From JAIQFL01 sp035501495 (lineage in GTDB: Bacteria; Acidobacteriota; Terriglobia; Bryobacterales; Bryobacteraceae): 64,000 nt of DNA. The translations under genes were made by a program, and so were the position numbers. The notes under the pieces are model-generated. The model did no database searches and was not told the origin of the DNA. It saw only the letters and a list, made by a program, of their open reading frames with translations. Numbering within the stretch: position 1 is the stretch's first letter; each line of letters begins with the position of its first letter. The stretch lies in NCBI GenBank assembly GCA_035501495.1, contig DATJWB010000049.1:19981-83980 (forward strand), given 5' to 3'. This document shows, piece after piece, positions 7,908 through 17,793 of this stretch.

Positions 7908-10370
7908 ATGGAGACGTTGTTTCGGGAACTGCGGTACGGCTTCCGGGCGCTCGCCAAATCCCCCGGATTTTCCGCCATCGCGGTACTGACACTGGCGTTG
8001 GGCATTGGGGCGTCCACCGCGATTTTCTCCGTTGTGGACGCGGTTCTGTTGCGCGCTCTTCCTTACCCCGAGCCGGAGAAGATCGTGCGGATCTGGGAGC
8101 AGGCGTCCAATGGCCACCGGATGAACGTGGCGGATCCTAACCTGAACGACTTTCGCGCGCAGAACAACACTCTTGCGGGATTGTCGGAATATGCCGAACT
8201 CGAGACCACGGTGGCGGGCGGCAGCGAGCCCGTGCGCGCTCCGATTGCCGAGGTGGCCAACGGTTTCTTTCAGGTCCTGGGCGTGGCGCCTTTTCTCGGC
8301 CGGGGCTTTGTGCCAGACGAGGACCGCCTCCACGGCACGCCGGCTGCGATCGTCAGTTATGGCTTCTGGCAGCGATATCTCGGGGGGGCCGCGGATCTCT
8401 CGCAATTCCATTTGCGGATGGTCGGAGGGGTGTACCCGGTCATCGGAGTGATGCCGCCGGAGTTTGATTATCCCGCGGGATTCGCGGCATGGGTTCCGCG
8501 CGAATTCAATCCCGATGTCAGCCGCACCGCGCACAATTGGCGATTGATCGGGCGCCTTCGGGATGGGGTGACGGTCGCCCAGGCGCGCGCCAATCTGAGC
8601 ACGATTGCCCGACGCATCAAGGAACAGTACGGACCGAAGGTGACTCTGGTGGATGCCGCGGTGGTGCCGCTCGCCGACGCCCTGGTGGGCAACGTGAGGA
8701 CCGCTCTGCTGACTCTTCTGGTGGCGGTGGGCCTCCTGCTTCTGGTCGCATGCGCCAATGTCGCCGGGCTGCTGGTGGCCCGCACCTCGGCCCGGCGGAA
8801 GGAATTGGCGGTTCGGATGGCTCTCGGCGCGGGGCGCGGCCGGCTCATGCAGCAGTTCCTCGCGGAGTCCTTTCTGCTTTCCATCGGCGGCGGGTTGCTG
8901 GGTATGCTGATCGCGAGTTGGGCGGTGCGCGTGCTGCCGGCAATTCTTCCGGCGAATCTGCCGCGGCAGCAGGGAATCGCGATTAATCCATCCGTGCTGC
9001 TGTTCGGCTTCGCCGCGGTACTGGCGGTGGCTGTTTCGCTCGGGCTTTTTGCCGCCTGGCGCGCCGCGTCCGGAGGCCTGCAGGAGGCCCTCAGTGCCGG
9101 CTCCCGCGGCAATAGTGGCGCGGGTCTCAATCAGCGGCTGCGCGGCCTGGTGGTGACCGGCGAGATCGCCGCGACGCTCATGATCCTGACGGGAGCGGGC
9201 CTTCTCGGCCGCAGTTTCCTGCGCTTGATCTCCACAAACCCGGGATTCAGCCCCCAGAACCTGATCACGATCCAGTTTCCGCTTCCGATTCCGCAAGGCC
9301 AGCTGTTTAAGATGGACGCCGCCACGATTGCGCGCCAGGTCCATCTGGCGGATGCCATCTTGACCCGGATCCGCGCCATTCCGGGCGCCGGAACCGTGGG
9401 GTTCGGCGGCGCCATGCCGGTGGCCGAGGGCGACAACCTGGTGGACGCAACCTTCGTCGTCCTCAACGGCCAGAAGCCGCTGTCCGACATCAAAGAGTTC
9501 GAGCAGATGGCCGCGGATCGCACTCGAACCGGAGGCGCATCTTACTGCATCGCCGGCGAGGCGTACTTCCGCGCCCTGGGCATTCCGCTGATCCGCGGCC
9601 GGATGTTCGGTGAGCAGGACGACTCGAACTCGCCCACGGTTGCGCTCATCAGCCAAACGCTGGCGCGCCAGCGATGGCCCGATCAGGACCCCACAGGCCA
9701 GGTAATCGAGTTCGGCAACTTGCAGCCGCTGACGATCGTGGGCGTGGTGGGCGATGTTCGAGCGCTTGGACTGGATCGGCCCGCCAGTCCCCTGGTTTAC
9801 GTCGATTACCGGCAGCATGCAATGGATGCCAATTCCACGCCTACGATCCTGATGCGCACCGGCGCGCCAACGAGGCAGATGGTTTCCGCCGCGCGCGACA
9901 TCCTGCGCGATCTCGCTCCCGATGCTCCCCTGAAATTCGCGACCTTTGAGGATGCGATGGGCGGCTGGCTCGCGGACCGCCGTTTTCTGCTGCTTCTCGT
10001 GGGGCTGTTCGCAGCCTCCGCCCTAGTTCTGGCCGCTGTTGGTATCTACGGACTCGTGGCTTTTGCAGTTACGCGGCGCACCCAGGAGATCGGCGTTCGG
10101 GTGGCGCTGGGTGCGCAGCGCAGTGACGTTCTGCGCCTGGTCGTGGGCGAAAGCGCGCGGCTCGCCGTGCTGGGCGTGGCGATTGGCATGGGCCTTTCGT
10201 TCCTCGTCACGCGCCTCCTGGCAAGCCTGCTCTTCGGTATCAGTGCCACCGACCCGATTACTTTTGCCGGTGTAGCTCTGCTGCTTTCGTTCGTGGCGTT
10301 GCTGGCGTCGTACATTCCCGCGCGGCGGGCCATGCGCCTCGATCCCAATAGTGCTCTGCGTTGCGATTGA
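7908..10370 (+). CDS. ADOP-family permease (MacB/FtsX-like, orphan duplicated)
   Basis: 820 residues. The start ATG has a good ribosome site (GGAGG). The N-terminus (LRYGFRALAKSPGFSAIAVL) carries the first transmembrane helix of a MacB-type permease. A periplasmic domain follows, then a three-helix FtsX block at about residues 265-400. A second periplasmic domain and a second FtsX block end in ARRAMRLDPNSALRCD. This is the layout of the acidobacterial duplicated orphan permease family (TIGR03434), whose members rarely have an ATPase beside them; none is present here. It lacks the extra cytoplasmic prefix domain found in the next gene. Role is probably export or envelope stress; substrate unknown. 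Confidence 0.88.
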   Translation: METLFRELRYGFRALAKSPGFSAIAVLTLALGIGASTAIFSVVDAVLLRALPYPEPEKIVRIWEQASNGHRMNVADPNLNDFRAQNNTLAGLSEYAELETTVAGGSEPVRAPIAEVANGFFQVLGVAPFLGRGFVPDEDRLHGTPAAIVSYGFWQRYLGGAADLSQFHLRMVGGVYPVIGVMPPEFDYPAGFAAWVPREFNPDVSRTAHNWRLIGRLRDGVTVAQARANLSTIARRIKEQYGPKVTLVDAAVVPLADALVGNVRTALLTLLVAVGLLLLVACANVAGLLVARTSARRKELAVRMALGAGRGRLMQQFLAESFLLSIGGGLLGMLIASWAVRVLPAILPANLPRQQGIAINPSVLLFGFAAVLAVAVSLGLFAAWRAASGGLQEALSAGSRGNSGAGLNQRLRGLVVTGEIAATLMILTGAGLLGRSFLRLISTNPGFSPQNLITIQFPLPIPQGQLFKMDAATIARQVHLADAILTRIRAIPGAGTVGFGGAMPVAEGDNLVDATFVVLNGQKPLSDIKEFEQMAADRTRTGGASYCIAGEAYFRALGIPLIRGRMFGEQDDSNSPTVALISQTLARQRWPDQDPTGQVIEFGNLQPLTIVGVVGDVRALGLDRPASPLVYVDYRQHAMDANSTPTILMRTGAPTRQMVSAARDILRDLAPDAPLKFATFEDAMGGWLADRRFLLLLVGLFAASALVLAAVGIYGLVAFAVTRRTQEIGVRVALGAQRSDVLRLVVGESARLAVLGVAIGMGLSFLVTRLLASLLFGISATDPITFAGVALLLSFVALLASYIPARRAMRLDPNSALRCD

Positions 10371-10394
10371 GCAGCCATCCGCGCGCCGGATGCC

Positions 10395-10423
10395 TTGACT
10401 TCCTACGGATGAGAGCTTAATAT
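10395..10423 (+). promoter_or_regulatory. Predicted sigma-70-type promoter
   Basis: TTGACT, exactly 17 bp, then TAATAT. It sits 40 bp before the ATG of the ADOP pseudogene. It is followed by a ribosome site (GAGGGG, 5 bp before ATG 10463). Confidence 0.55.
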
Positions 10424-10462
10424 GTAGAAGATCTAGGCATACCCAACCGGAAGCGAGGGGAA

Positions 10463-11727
10463 ATGTGGCGAAGCCGGCGGGAACGGGAGCTGGACAAAGA
10501 ACTCCGCTTTCACATCGAGAGCCAGGTGGAAGAGAATCTGCGTCGCGGAATGCCGCCGGTCGAAGCGCGGCGCCAGGCGATGCTGATGTTCGGAAGCCAG
10601 GCGGAGATCAAAGAAGAGTGCCGCGAGGTACGGCCGCTCTACTGGCTGGGAGTTATCGGGGCCGACGCGCGATACGCCGCGCGAACGTTGCGCGCGAGCT
10701 CGGTATTCACGCTGACGGCGATACTTTCGATCGCACTCGGCGTGGGAGCTAACGCCGCCATCTTCACGTTATTGCACGCGGCGCTCTGGAGGCCGCTGCC
10801 CGCACCCCGACCGTCTGAGCTGTTTCACCTGGTACGCAGCGACGGGGTGGAAGACCACTGGAGCTATTCCTGGGCGCTCTTCGAGGAACTCAGAGATGCC
10901 GCGGCGCCGTTCGGAACGCTGATCGGCCGCGGATCCGCCGGACTGCGCAAATTCAGCGCCGGCGGGACGGAGCCAATGACAGGTCCGGCCCGAAGGTTGT
11001 GGTGGTCAACGAGACGTTTGCACGCAAATTCTTCGGAAGCGTGGATGCACTGGGGCACTTCGTGGTCAACTCCTTACCCAAGCTGGCGCCGGCCGAGATC
11101 GTAGGTGTGGTGCGGGACGTGAAGCACATGGGCGTAAAGGAGCGAGTCTGGCCGGTGATGTACCTGCCCGCCACGCAGGCGGACGGCCCGGAAGGCATGC
11201 TGCTGGTGCGGTCGCGGTGGAGCGCCTCCGACGCGGTGAGCCTGGTCCGCGCCGAACTCAAACAGGCCGACCCGTCCGCGCCGGTCGAATCCTCCAGGAC
11301 GCTGCAGACCGCGGTGGACTCGATGATTTCCCGCGAGCGCCTGATTGCCTGGTTGTCCGCGGCTTTCGGTGTGCTGGCCACGCTGCTGGCGGCCGTTGGG
11401 CTTTACGGAGTGATGGCGTACAACATGTCGCGTCGGACCGGCGAGATCGGAATTCGGATGGCCTTGGGCGCCCGGCCGGAGCACATTCGCAAGCTGGCGC
11501 TCACCGAAGTGCTGCGCCTGATCTTGGCAGGGATCCTCGCGGGAGTACCGCTGGCTTTGGCCGCGGGCCGGGTGATTCGTGGGCTGCTGTACGGCACGAG
11601 CCCGGTCGATCCGCGCGTGATCGGCGCTGCCGTATTCTCGATGACCGCGGTGGCGCTGTTGGCCGGATGGTTGCCTGCCAACCGTGCCGCGCGGGTCGAT
11701 CCCAACTCTGCGCTCCGGCACGGGTGA
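10463..11727 (+). pseudogene. ADOP-family permease pseudogene (internal deletion plus frameshift)
   Basis: The 5-prime part encodes a permease prefix domain (RERELDKELRFHIESQ...EARRQAMLMFG), a first TM helix (VFTLTAILSIALGVGANAAI) and the start of the first periplasmic domain. Around 10975-10995 the reading frame changes, and the sequence jumps to the second periplasmic domain (PKVVVVNETFARKFFGS). It then continues intact to the last FtsX block and the usual end (RAARVDPNSALRHG). About 400-450 residues, including the whole first FtsX block, are missing compared with an ADOP of about 880 residues. Ribosome site and promoter are still present, so a truncated product of about 210 residues could be made. 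It probably arose from a deletion in a paralogue of the neighbour at 7908. Confidence 0.85.
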
Positions 11728-11735
11728 TGCACAGT

Positions 11736-12161
11736 CTATTTCGGATACATGGCGGGATAACCTTCGCGCATCTCCTGCGCCTGCTCGCGCGCAAACTCGA
11801 TCTGAATCAGCGGGCCCTTGCCCATGCCGGGGCAATAGCGCGCCGTCTTGCGCCATTCGCGGCGGCTCTCGACTAACTCGGGCCAGAAGGGGAAGATGCG
11901 GCACTGGGTCGGCTTGGCGGGATGGATCGAGCATCCATCGTCCTTCAGGAAGATGCAGTTGGAGTCGCGGGGCACTCGCAGACGCATGCGGTTGCGGGTG
12001 CGGAAGACGTAGCGTTTCTCAAACGCGGGCGCGCTCATGCCGAGGAACTCGGCCATGCGTGGAAGGTCCGCCTCCGTCAGATAGACGAAGCCCTGTTGCC
12101 GGCAGCACTCGGTGCAGCCGGGCTGGCACTCGAAGCGCAATCCCTCCGCCATGTTCTCCAT
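11736..12161 (-). CDS. YkgJ/UPF0153-family cysteine-cluster protein
   Basis: 141 residues with the family pattern of clustered cysteines: CQPGCTECC near residue 12, then CIFLKDDGCSIHPAKPTQCR at about 69-88, and a late Cys in RYCPGMGKG. The family (Fe-S/zinc cluster, formerly UPF0153) has no settled function. The start ATG at 12161 shares one base with the stop of the upstream glycosyltransferase (TAATG). An ATG three codons later is equally possible. It is convergent with the ADOP pseudogene, with stops 8 bp apart. Confidence 0.85.
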   Translation of the reverse strand: MENMAEGLRFECQPGCTECCRQQGFVYLTEADLPRMAEFLGMSAPAFEKRYVFRTRNRMRLRVPRDSNCIFLKDDGCSIHPAKPTQCRIFPFWPELVESRREWRKTARYCPGMGKGPLIQIEFAREQAQEMREGYPAMYPK

Positions 12162-13567
12162 TATGGGCCGTGGCGGCGGTAGATGCGCGTTCCCGCGGTC
12201 TCGGCGACGAGGTCGTACTGCGCGAACCAGGGGCGCAGATCGTCGTAACGGGAGATTGCGAGCGCAGGATTGTAGGGACCGAGGCCATCGGCGATGAAGG
12301 TTGGCTTGGTCTCCACCAGGCGGCGGCGATTGCGCCCGGCGATTTCGGGCGCGGTCGGAAGAGCGCTGGTGAGATGGCGGTCGGCGATGACGCCGGTAAG
12401 AGGTTGGGAGTCGAGGAACGGGGTCCCGCCCGGGAGACCGGCGAGAACGTTCAGTTCGGGGCGGTAGCCCCAGACGAAGAGGGTGTCGCCAGGGCGGGCA
12501 AGGGCGTCGATTTTAGCGGCCGCATCGCGGCAATCGGCCCACAACGCGAGATCGCGCATGGCCGCGGGATCGCCGCGCAGGATGCCGATGTCGCGCGAGC
12601 CGAAGCGAACGGCGGGAAGGGAGAGCGTGACGAGGAGCAGCGCGGCGCGCCAGCGGCGCGGCACCAGGCAGGCGCCCTCTGCTGCGGCCATCACGAGAAC
12701 CGGCAGGAGCGCGAAGTAGTAGCGGGGGAAGAAACGCGCGCCGGCGGACACCATTGCGACGGCGAGCGCCAACCATGCCGCCAGAGGCCACCGGTGCTCT
12801 CTGCAGCGCAGGAAATAAACCGCGGCGAAGATCACCAAGGCCACATGAAAGCCGGCCCAGTTGGCAGTGCGGGTCAGACCTTCCGCCGCCGGATGGGCAA
12901 CCGCGCTGTCGCGCGCATACAGCGCGCCCCATTGCCATACCGGCTCCAACCAGCCGCTCGACACCAGCCAGACTCCGGCCGCGGTCGCAGCGTAGGCTGC
13001 CAGAATCCGTTTCCATTCGCGAAACTGCCACAACAGCAGCGGCGTGAGCAGCAGAGCCTTCCCGTTGGCGAGCAGTCCCGCCGCCGCGCAGGCCGCTCCC
13101 CATGCCGGACGTTTCGCGGCGAGGGCCCACGCGGTGCCTAGTGCGAAAGGCACCAGCAAGAGATCGGGGGCTAAAGAGATGAGGGCGAACGGATGGTCGA
13201 AGGCGAGGAAGAACGCCATGCCGGCAGCGGCGAACCTGCCCGCTTGGGCATCAAATAGCGCGGCGGCCGTTCGACCGGCCAGCCAACAGCAGAGCAAGGC
13301 GAAGAGCGCGCCGCCGAGGCGAAGCGGCCAGCCCGTCCTGGCATCCCAGAGTAGATAGATCCACGCGTAGAGCGGCGGCTTGTCGAACCAGATGTCTCGG
13401 TAGAGCGCGGCGCCTTCCAGGATGCGGCGGGCTCCGGCGATCCCATATGCCTCATCCGCCCACAGGACGTTCACGTGGCACAGGCGGACTACCGTCAGGA
13501 GCGCGAAGCAAGCTGCCCAGAAACCGCCGCTCCGCGCCGCGGCGGAGGGGTTCGTGTCGTGGAGCAA
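12161..13567 (-). CDS. GT-C fold glycosyltransferase (ArnT/PMT family 39-like)
   Basis: 468 residues with about nine to eleven hydrophobic segments. An acidic motif follows the first helix (WADEAYGIAGARRILEG), then DIWFDKPPLYAW, as in undecaprenyl-phosphate-sugar-dependent GT-C enzymes. The C-terminal 120 residues are soluble and periplasmic. Such enzymes transfer a lipid-linked sugar to lipid, protein or glycan in the periplasm. The start is a TTG at 13567 with a weak GGAG just upstream; no ATG or GTG fits before the first helix. It is translationally coupled to the YkgJ-like gene downstream. Acceptor unknown. Confidence 0.75.
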   Translation of the reverse strand: MLHDTNPSAAARSGGFWAACFALLTVVRLCHVNVLWADEAYGIAGARRILEGAALYRDIWFDKPPLYAWIYLLWDARTGWPLRLGGALFALLCCWLAGRTAAALFDAQAGRFAAAGMAFFLAFDHPFALISLAPDLLLVPFALGTAWALAAKRPAWGAACAAAGLLANGKALLLTPLLLWQFREWKRILAAYAATAAGVWLVSSGWLEPVWQWGALYARDSAVAHPAAEGLTRTANWAGFHVALVIFAAVYFLRCREHRWPLAAWLALAVAMVSAGARFFPRYYFALLPVLVMAAAEGACLVPRRWRAALLLVTLSLPAVRFGSRDIGILRGDPAAMRDLALWADCRDAAAKIDALARPGDTLFVWGYRPELNVLAGLPGGTPFLDSQPLTGVIADRHLTSALPTAPEIAGRNRRRLVETKPTFIADGLGPYNPALAISRYDDLRPWFAQYDLVAETAGTRIYRRHGP

Positions 13568-13623
13568 GACTCCACAATAGCGCTCTCGGCGGGCCGGCAG
13601 ACAGGAGCGTCTGCAGAACTGCC

Positions 13624-16600
13624 TTAAAACGTAATCCGGGCGCTGAATTGCAGCTTGCGCGGCTGATTGGCCATCGCCGAGAAGATTCCGAAGCTGGCGG
13701 AATCGATGTTCGTGCCGGGGGCGGCGAAATGCACCGCGTTGTTCACGTTGAACGCATCTACCTGGAAGGCCAGCCGGATCCGCTCGCGAATGGGGAACTC
13801 GCGGCGCACGCTCAGGTCGAGGTCGGCGTTGTGCGGTGCGAATAACCCCAGGGGTGCGGAGCGTGCGATGTTGCCTGCGGTGTAAATCGGAGGATCGACG
13901 AAGGCCGCCTTATTCAGGTAGGCCGTGGTGCCGACATTCGCGCCGCCGCTGCCGATCGAGCCGTTCTGCCACACGCTGCCGGAGAAGCCCGGACTGAAGT
14001 TGGGATAGCAGACGGCGTCGATGATGCCGCCGCCGGTACAGGTGCCGCTGATCGACAAGGGCGCGCCCTTGGTGAAGGTGAAGATGCCGGAGACCTGCCA
14101 GTTGCCGATCACGGATTGCACCACTCTGTTGCTGCTGCCGAGCTTGTGGCCGGCGCCGAACGGCAGTTGGTAGACGAACGTGGCGGTGACCACGGTGGGG
14201 TGATCGATAGTGCCGGGGCCCTTCTCCAGGAAGTCTTTGTTAGGATCGCGAACACCCGCGAGGTCGTCGAGTTCCTTGCTGTAGGTGTAGTTGAACATGA
14301 AAGTGAGGCCGCGAGAGAAGCGCTGGTTGAGCGAGATCTGGAGCGCGTTGTAGGTGGAGTTGCCGACATCGAGCCAGGGATCGGAAATGCCGCTGTATTG
14401 CGGGAAGGGCCGCACTGCCTGCGCGATGGTGCCGGTGAAATTGGGGAAAGGAACGGCGATGTTCGGGAAGAGCGCCTGCGCCTGCGCCAGACTGGTGGCC
14501 GAGAGAGTCTGCGTGAGCAGCGGGCCCAGCGCCAGATATTGGATCGGAATCTGGTTCGTGAAGGGGCCGGCGATTCCTGCGCCCGGCAGCCAGTGGCCGG
14601 CGCTCGCGCTGTAGGCCAGGCTCAGCACCAGGTTCCTGGTGAAGGAGTGCTGGATGTTGAAGCTCCAGTCTTCGTAATAGGGCGCCTTGCCGCCGAAATT
14701 CGGATCGCCGTAGGTGACAGTCTGGGCGGTGGTCGGTCCGGATCCCACGGAGGCGCCGGCGGCGGCGGTGATGAAGCCGATGCCATAGCTCGGATTAAAG
14801 AACGGAGGATTCAGCGGATTGCCGGGGTAGCCATTGTTCCAGTTGTATGCGGGTTGCCCCGTGACGGAACTCGAGAGGCTGCCGTTGTTGTTGAAGCCCA
14901 CCTGGCTGAGTCCCTGGCGCCCGTTGGTGCGGCCGCCCACGCCGCCGGCATGGGCGTAGAAAATGCTGTAGCTGGCGCGGATCACGGTCTTTTCGCCGAC
15001 CCGGTACGCGATGCCGACGCGCGGGCCGGGGTTGACGTTGTGCTGTTTGACGGGAGTGGAGCAATGGCAGCTATCCGGGCCGTTGCCGGCGAATTCCAAT
15101 GCGCCCGGAATGCCGCCCGCCAGGGGATTCGCGAGCGTGGGATTGAAGAACGACATCACGTTGTTCACCTCCGTAAACGGACTCCAGATGTTCCAGCGCA
15201 GGCCTAGATTGATGGTCAGGCGCGAACTCGCTTTGAAGTCGTCCTGCACGTACCACGCGTAGGTCCTGTAGCGGCCTCCGGTTTCGGCCACGGAGTTCTG
15301 GGTCACCACGCTGCTGTCCGCGGCGCCCAGCAGGAAGCCCGCGTATCCCAGGCCGGTGGTGCTGATGAGGGTCCCGGAAGAATTGAAGTTGGCGGTCTCG
15401 TTGTTGCTGAACGTGAACCCGGCCTGAGTGCCGGTGAGAGGTGTGTTCTCGTTATCCTGCAACGACTGGACCTGGAAGCCGAAAGTGAAGTTGTGTTTTC
15501 CATGGGTCCAGAGCAGGTTGTCCTGGAACTCGATGGTGTTCTGAGCCTCGTTGAAGGCATGTGAGTTGGTGCCGTCCCAGCTTACCGGGGCGTTCGTTCC
15601 ACCAAAGGTGATGTCCGGAAATCCAGTGCTCGCGATGCCGGGAGGAAGACCGGTGAGCCCAGCCTTGCTCGGGTAGTTGCCGCTGGCGGTGTTGCTCGTC
15701 AACGGAATGAACAAGCGGCTGAGCGAGACGCTCGCCTGATTCACCAGATTGGAGCTGATGATGTGATTGTCGTGAATCTGGGCCAGTGTGGCGTACTCGA
15801 TGACGCCTCGCCCATCGGTGTACGGCACCGGGAGAGTAGAGGTGCTGATCGGCACGAGACTGCCGACGATCGGATTGGCGTACTTGCCGGTGCTGAAAAG
15901 GGCAAAGACGCGGTTCTTACCGCTGATGTCCCAATCCACTTTGTCGGTGGTGCTGTCGTTGTTGACGGTGTTGGGCAGGGTCGCGAGGTAGTTGTTGGTG
16001 ATCGCGCCGGTGGTCGGGTTCGGAAGGTACGACTGGAACGATTGCGAGATTTTGGAGATGCGGCTGGAGGGGATCGTGTTATTGGGAAAGGGCGTGCGCA
16101 CGGCGGTTCCGGTAGCGCTGGCCGGGTCGTAGATCAATTGCGGGAATGCGCTGAAATCGCCGGTCCGCTCCGCGAGCGTGGGGATCGACTGATATCCGGG
16201 AGGCGTGGCCGAAACGAAACGGTAGCCATCGTAGTTGCCGTAGAAGAAGATTTTGTTCCGCTTGATGGGCCCGCTGATGTTGGCGCCGAATTCGTTCTGG
16301 TGCTCGATGGGAGTAGTGAGGGCGAAGAAGCCGCGGGCGTCGAAGTCGGTGTTGCGGAAGTACTCGTAGGCACCGCCGTGGAACTGGTTGGCACCGGACT
16401 TCAGCACGTAGTTGGACACGCCCTGCCCTTCATACATCGCCTTGGCGCCTGCGGTCTCTACCTGAAATTGCTCGACCGCCTCCACTGAGATGCCGAAGGC
16501 CAGATTGCGTGTGTCGCTCTCGGTTCCGGCGCTGGTTAGCGGGAGACCTTCGATGTAGACCTCGTTCTGATACGTTTGGCCGCCATTGTAAGAGCCGGTG

Positions 16601-17118
16601 GACGGTCCTGCCGGCTGCGTGCTGTAACTATTCACGCCGATGGCGAGGCCTGCGAACGCGGAGGGGTCGCGAGCGGCTCCATTCATGGCCAGCGGGAGGG
16701 AATCGTAGACATGATTATCGACGGACGATCCGAGCGACACGTCGTCGGTTTTGAGGATGGTGGGCTGATCGTCCACGGTGATGGACTGGGTGGCAGCGCC
16801 TATCTGCAGTTTGGGGTTCACGCTTACGTTGGCAAGGGCTTCCACGACGACGTGTTCCTGCGTGTAGGTCTGGAAGCCGGTGGCTTTGACGGTGACCGTA
16901 TATTCGCCGGCCGGCAGCAGCGGCAGGACGAAGACACCCGCTTCGGTGGTCTTGCGGGCCATTTCCACTCCGGTGGCCACATTCGAGGCGGTGACGGAGG
17001 CGCCGGCGATGGCGGCACCGGATGGATCGGTGACGCTGCCTTCGATGGTGCCGGTCCCGCCGACCTGGGCGAGCGCGGACCCGGAGAGTAACAGGAAGCA
17101 AAGTGCGGCGTGGCGCAT
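13624..17118 (-). CDS. TonB-dependent-receptor-like (Oar-type) outer-membrane protein
   Basis: 1164 residues from the ATG at 17118, which follows a GAGGAG ribosome site with 9-bp spacing. A TTG three codons earlier lies against that site and is less likely. A signal peptide (MRHAALCFLLLSGSALAQ) precedes a carboxypeptidase-regulatory-like domain (IEGSVTDPSGAAIAGASVTA to LPAGEYTVTV). A plug-like region follows (QNEVYIEGLPLTSAG...VEQFQVETAG...GANQFHGGAYEYFR). A long beta-barrel ends in RKLQFSARITF. Length and architecture match the big Oar/Cna-B receptors of Acidobacteria. Substrate unknown. No partner lipoprotein or glycoside hydrolase gene is next to it. Confidence 0.87.
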   Translation of the reverse strand: MRHAALCFLLLSGSALAQVGGTGTIEGSVTDPSGAAIAGASVTASNVATGVEMARKTTEAGVFVLPLLPAGEYTVTVKATGFQTYTQEHVVVEALANVSVNPKLQIGAATQSITVDDQPTILKTDDVSLGSSVDNHVYDSLPLAMNGAARDPSAFAGLAIGVNSYSTQPAGPSTGSYNGGQTYQNEVYIEGLPLTSAGTESDTRNLAFGISVEAVEQFQVETAGAKAMYEGQGVSNYVLKSGANQFHGGAYEYFRNTDFDARGFFALTTPIEHQNEFGANISGPIKRNKIFFYGNYDGYRFVSATPPGYQSIPTLAERTGDFSAFPQLIYDPASATGTAVRTPFPNNTIPSSRISKISQSFQSYLPNPTTGAITNNYLATLPNTVNNDSTTDKVDWDISGKNRVFALFSTGKYANPIVGSLVPISTSTLPVPYTDGRGVIEYATLAQIHDNHIISSNLVNQASVSLSRLFIPLTSNTASGNYPSKAGLTGLPPGIASTGFPDITFGGTNAPVSWDGTNSHAFNEAQNTIEFQDNLLWTHGKHNFTFGFQVQSLQDNENTPLTGTQAGFTFSNNETANFNSSGTLISTTGLGYAGFLLGAADSSVVTQNSVAETGGRYRTYAWYVQDDFKASSRLTINLGLRWNIWSPFTEVNNVMSFFNPTLANPLAGGIPGALEFAGNGPDSCHCSTPVKQHNVNPGPRVGIAYRVGEKTVIRASYSIFYAHAGGVGGRTNGRQGLSQVGFNNNGSLSSSVTGQPAYNWNNGYPGNPLNPPFFNPSYGIGFITAAAGASVGSGPTTAQTVTYGDPNFGGKAPYYEDWSFNIQHSFTRNLVLSLAYSASAGHWLPGAGIAGPFTNQIPIQYLALGPLLTQTLSATSLAQAQALFPNIAVPFPNFTGTIAQAVRPFPQYSGISDPWLDVGNSTYNALQISLNQRFSRGLTFMFNYTYSKELDDLAGVRDPNKDFLEKGPGTIDHPTVVTATFVYQLPFGAGHKLGSSNRVVQSVIGNWQVSGIFTFTKGAPLSISGTCTGGGIIDAVCYPNFSPGFSGSVWQNGSIGSGGANVGTTAYLNKAAFVDPPIYTAGNIARSAPLGLFAPHNADLDLSVRREFPIRERIRLAFQVDAFNVNNAVHFAAPGTNIDSASFGIFSAMANQPRKLQFSARITF

Positions 17119-17357
17119 GCTATTCAACTCCTCGTGGAATTCCCTGAGTTCGTGGAATCAGAATAAGAGCACGGCGTGCGGGCCGACAACGGAATTCCCC
17201 TGTGTCGAAGCGGTTCTGCACTGTAAAACGGCGTGAGGCCGCTAAGTTGGCGGATTTGAGGGAATTGCATTTATTACCGAGATCGTTCGGGGGATGTCAT
17301 CGTTTCGGAATGCAATACGGAGAACCCCGGCGCACGCTTGGTTAATCTGGTGATGCG

Positions 17358-17553
17358 GTGTCCACCATCAGCGCATCGGAAGCCGAGAGCCGCTTTCAGG
17401 AGCTTCTCGACCGCTCTCCGCGGTGAGGAGATCGTCGTGACGCGGGACGATCAGCCGATCGCGCGGCTGGTACCGGAAAGGCACTACGCAGCGGAGCGTG
17501 TTCGCCAGGCGGTTGAAGATCTTCGAACGCTGCGAAGGGAACGCCGTTCGTAG
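17358..17553 (+). pseudogene. VapB/Phd-type antitoxin, frameshifted
   Basis: The frame from GTG 17358 reads STISASEAESRFQELLDRSP and then hits a TGA at 17424. The shifted frame continues with the expected antitoxin sequence GEEIVVTRDDQPIARLVPE to the TAG at 17553. The two halves join as a normal Phd/YefM-type antitoxin (DNA-binding N-terminus, DRxxRGEE hinge). The break is explained by loss of 2 nt from a CGCGCG run near 17420. An ATG-started frame at 17338 reads the second half but has the wrong N-terminus. The cognate toxin relic follows immediately. Confidence 0.75.
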
Positions 17554-17555
17554 AC

Positions 17556-17792
17556 GGCTCCGGACGAGTTCGCGCGGGGACGGCCGAACTCGACGGGCTG
17601 ACGCCACTGATTGACTTCGAGGCTCCTCATCTCGCTTTCAGCAGCATCACCGGGCTTGCCGGCAAATTCGGCCTGACGATTTACGATGCAACGTAGCTGG
17701 AACTCGCGATCCGTAGAAATCTGCCGCTCGCCACGCGTGACGCGCCTTCAAACGAGGCCGCGCGGCTCTCCGGCGTCGCCACGCTGCCTTGA
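17556..17792 (+). pseudogene. VapC PIN-domain toxin remnant
   Basis: In one frame, bases after the antitoxin read AELDGLTPLIDFEAP, then LAGKFGLTIYDAT, a TAG at 17694, then LELAIRRNLPLATRD and a TGA at 17790. This matches the C-terminal half of VapC PIN ribonucleases (family pattern GLTVYDAAYLELALRRGLPLAT). The stop replaces the conserved Tyr codon. The N-terminal half with the first catalytic acidic residues is absent, and no start codon remains. Toxin and antitoxin have both decayed, so the locus is dead. Confidence 0.7.
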
Positions 17793-17793
17793 T

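Noticed and set aside
7272..9818. 848-codon open frame antisense to recQ end and the ADOP permease
   Set aside because: It is Arg/His/Gln-rich without any recognisable domain and fully overlaps two well-supported genes. High G+C produces such shadows.
11684..13141. 485-codon plus-strand frame across the YkgJ-like and GT-C genes
   Set aside because: Low-complexity Arg/Gly sequence without motifs; the minus-strand genes are coherent.
13598..13614. GCAGAC...GTCTGC hairpin as another repeat copy
   Set aside because: It pairs over 6 bp but lacks the GTGGCGC box, so membership in the family is not supported.
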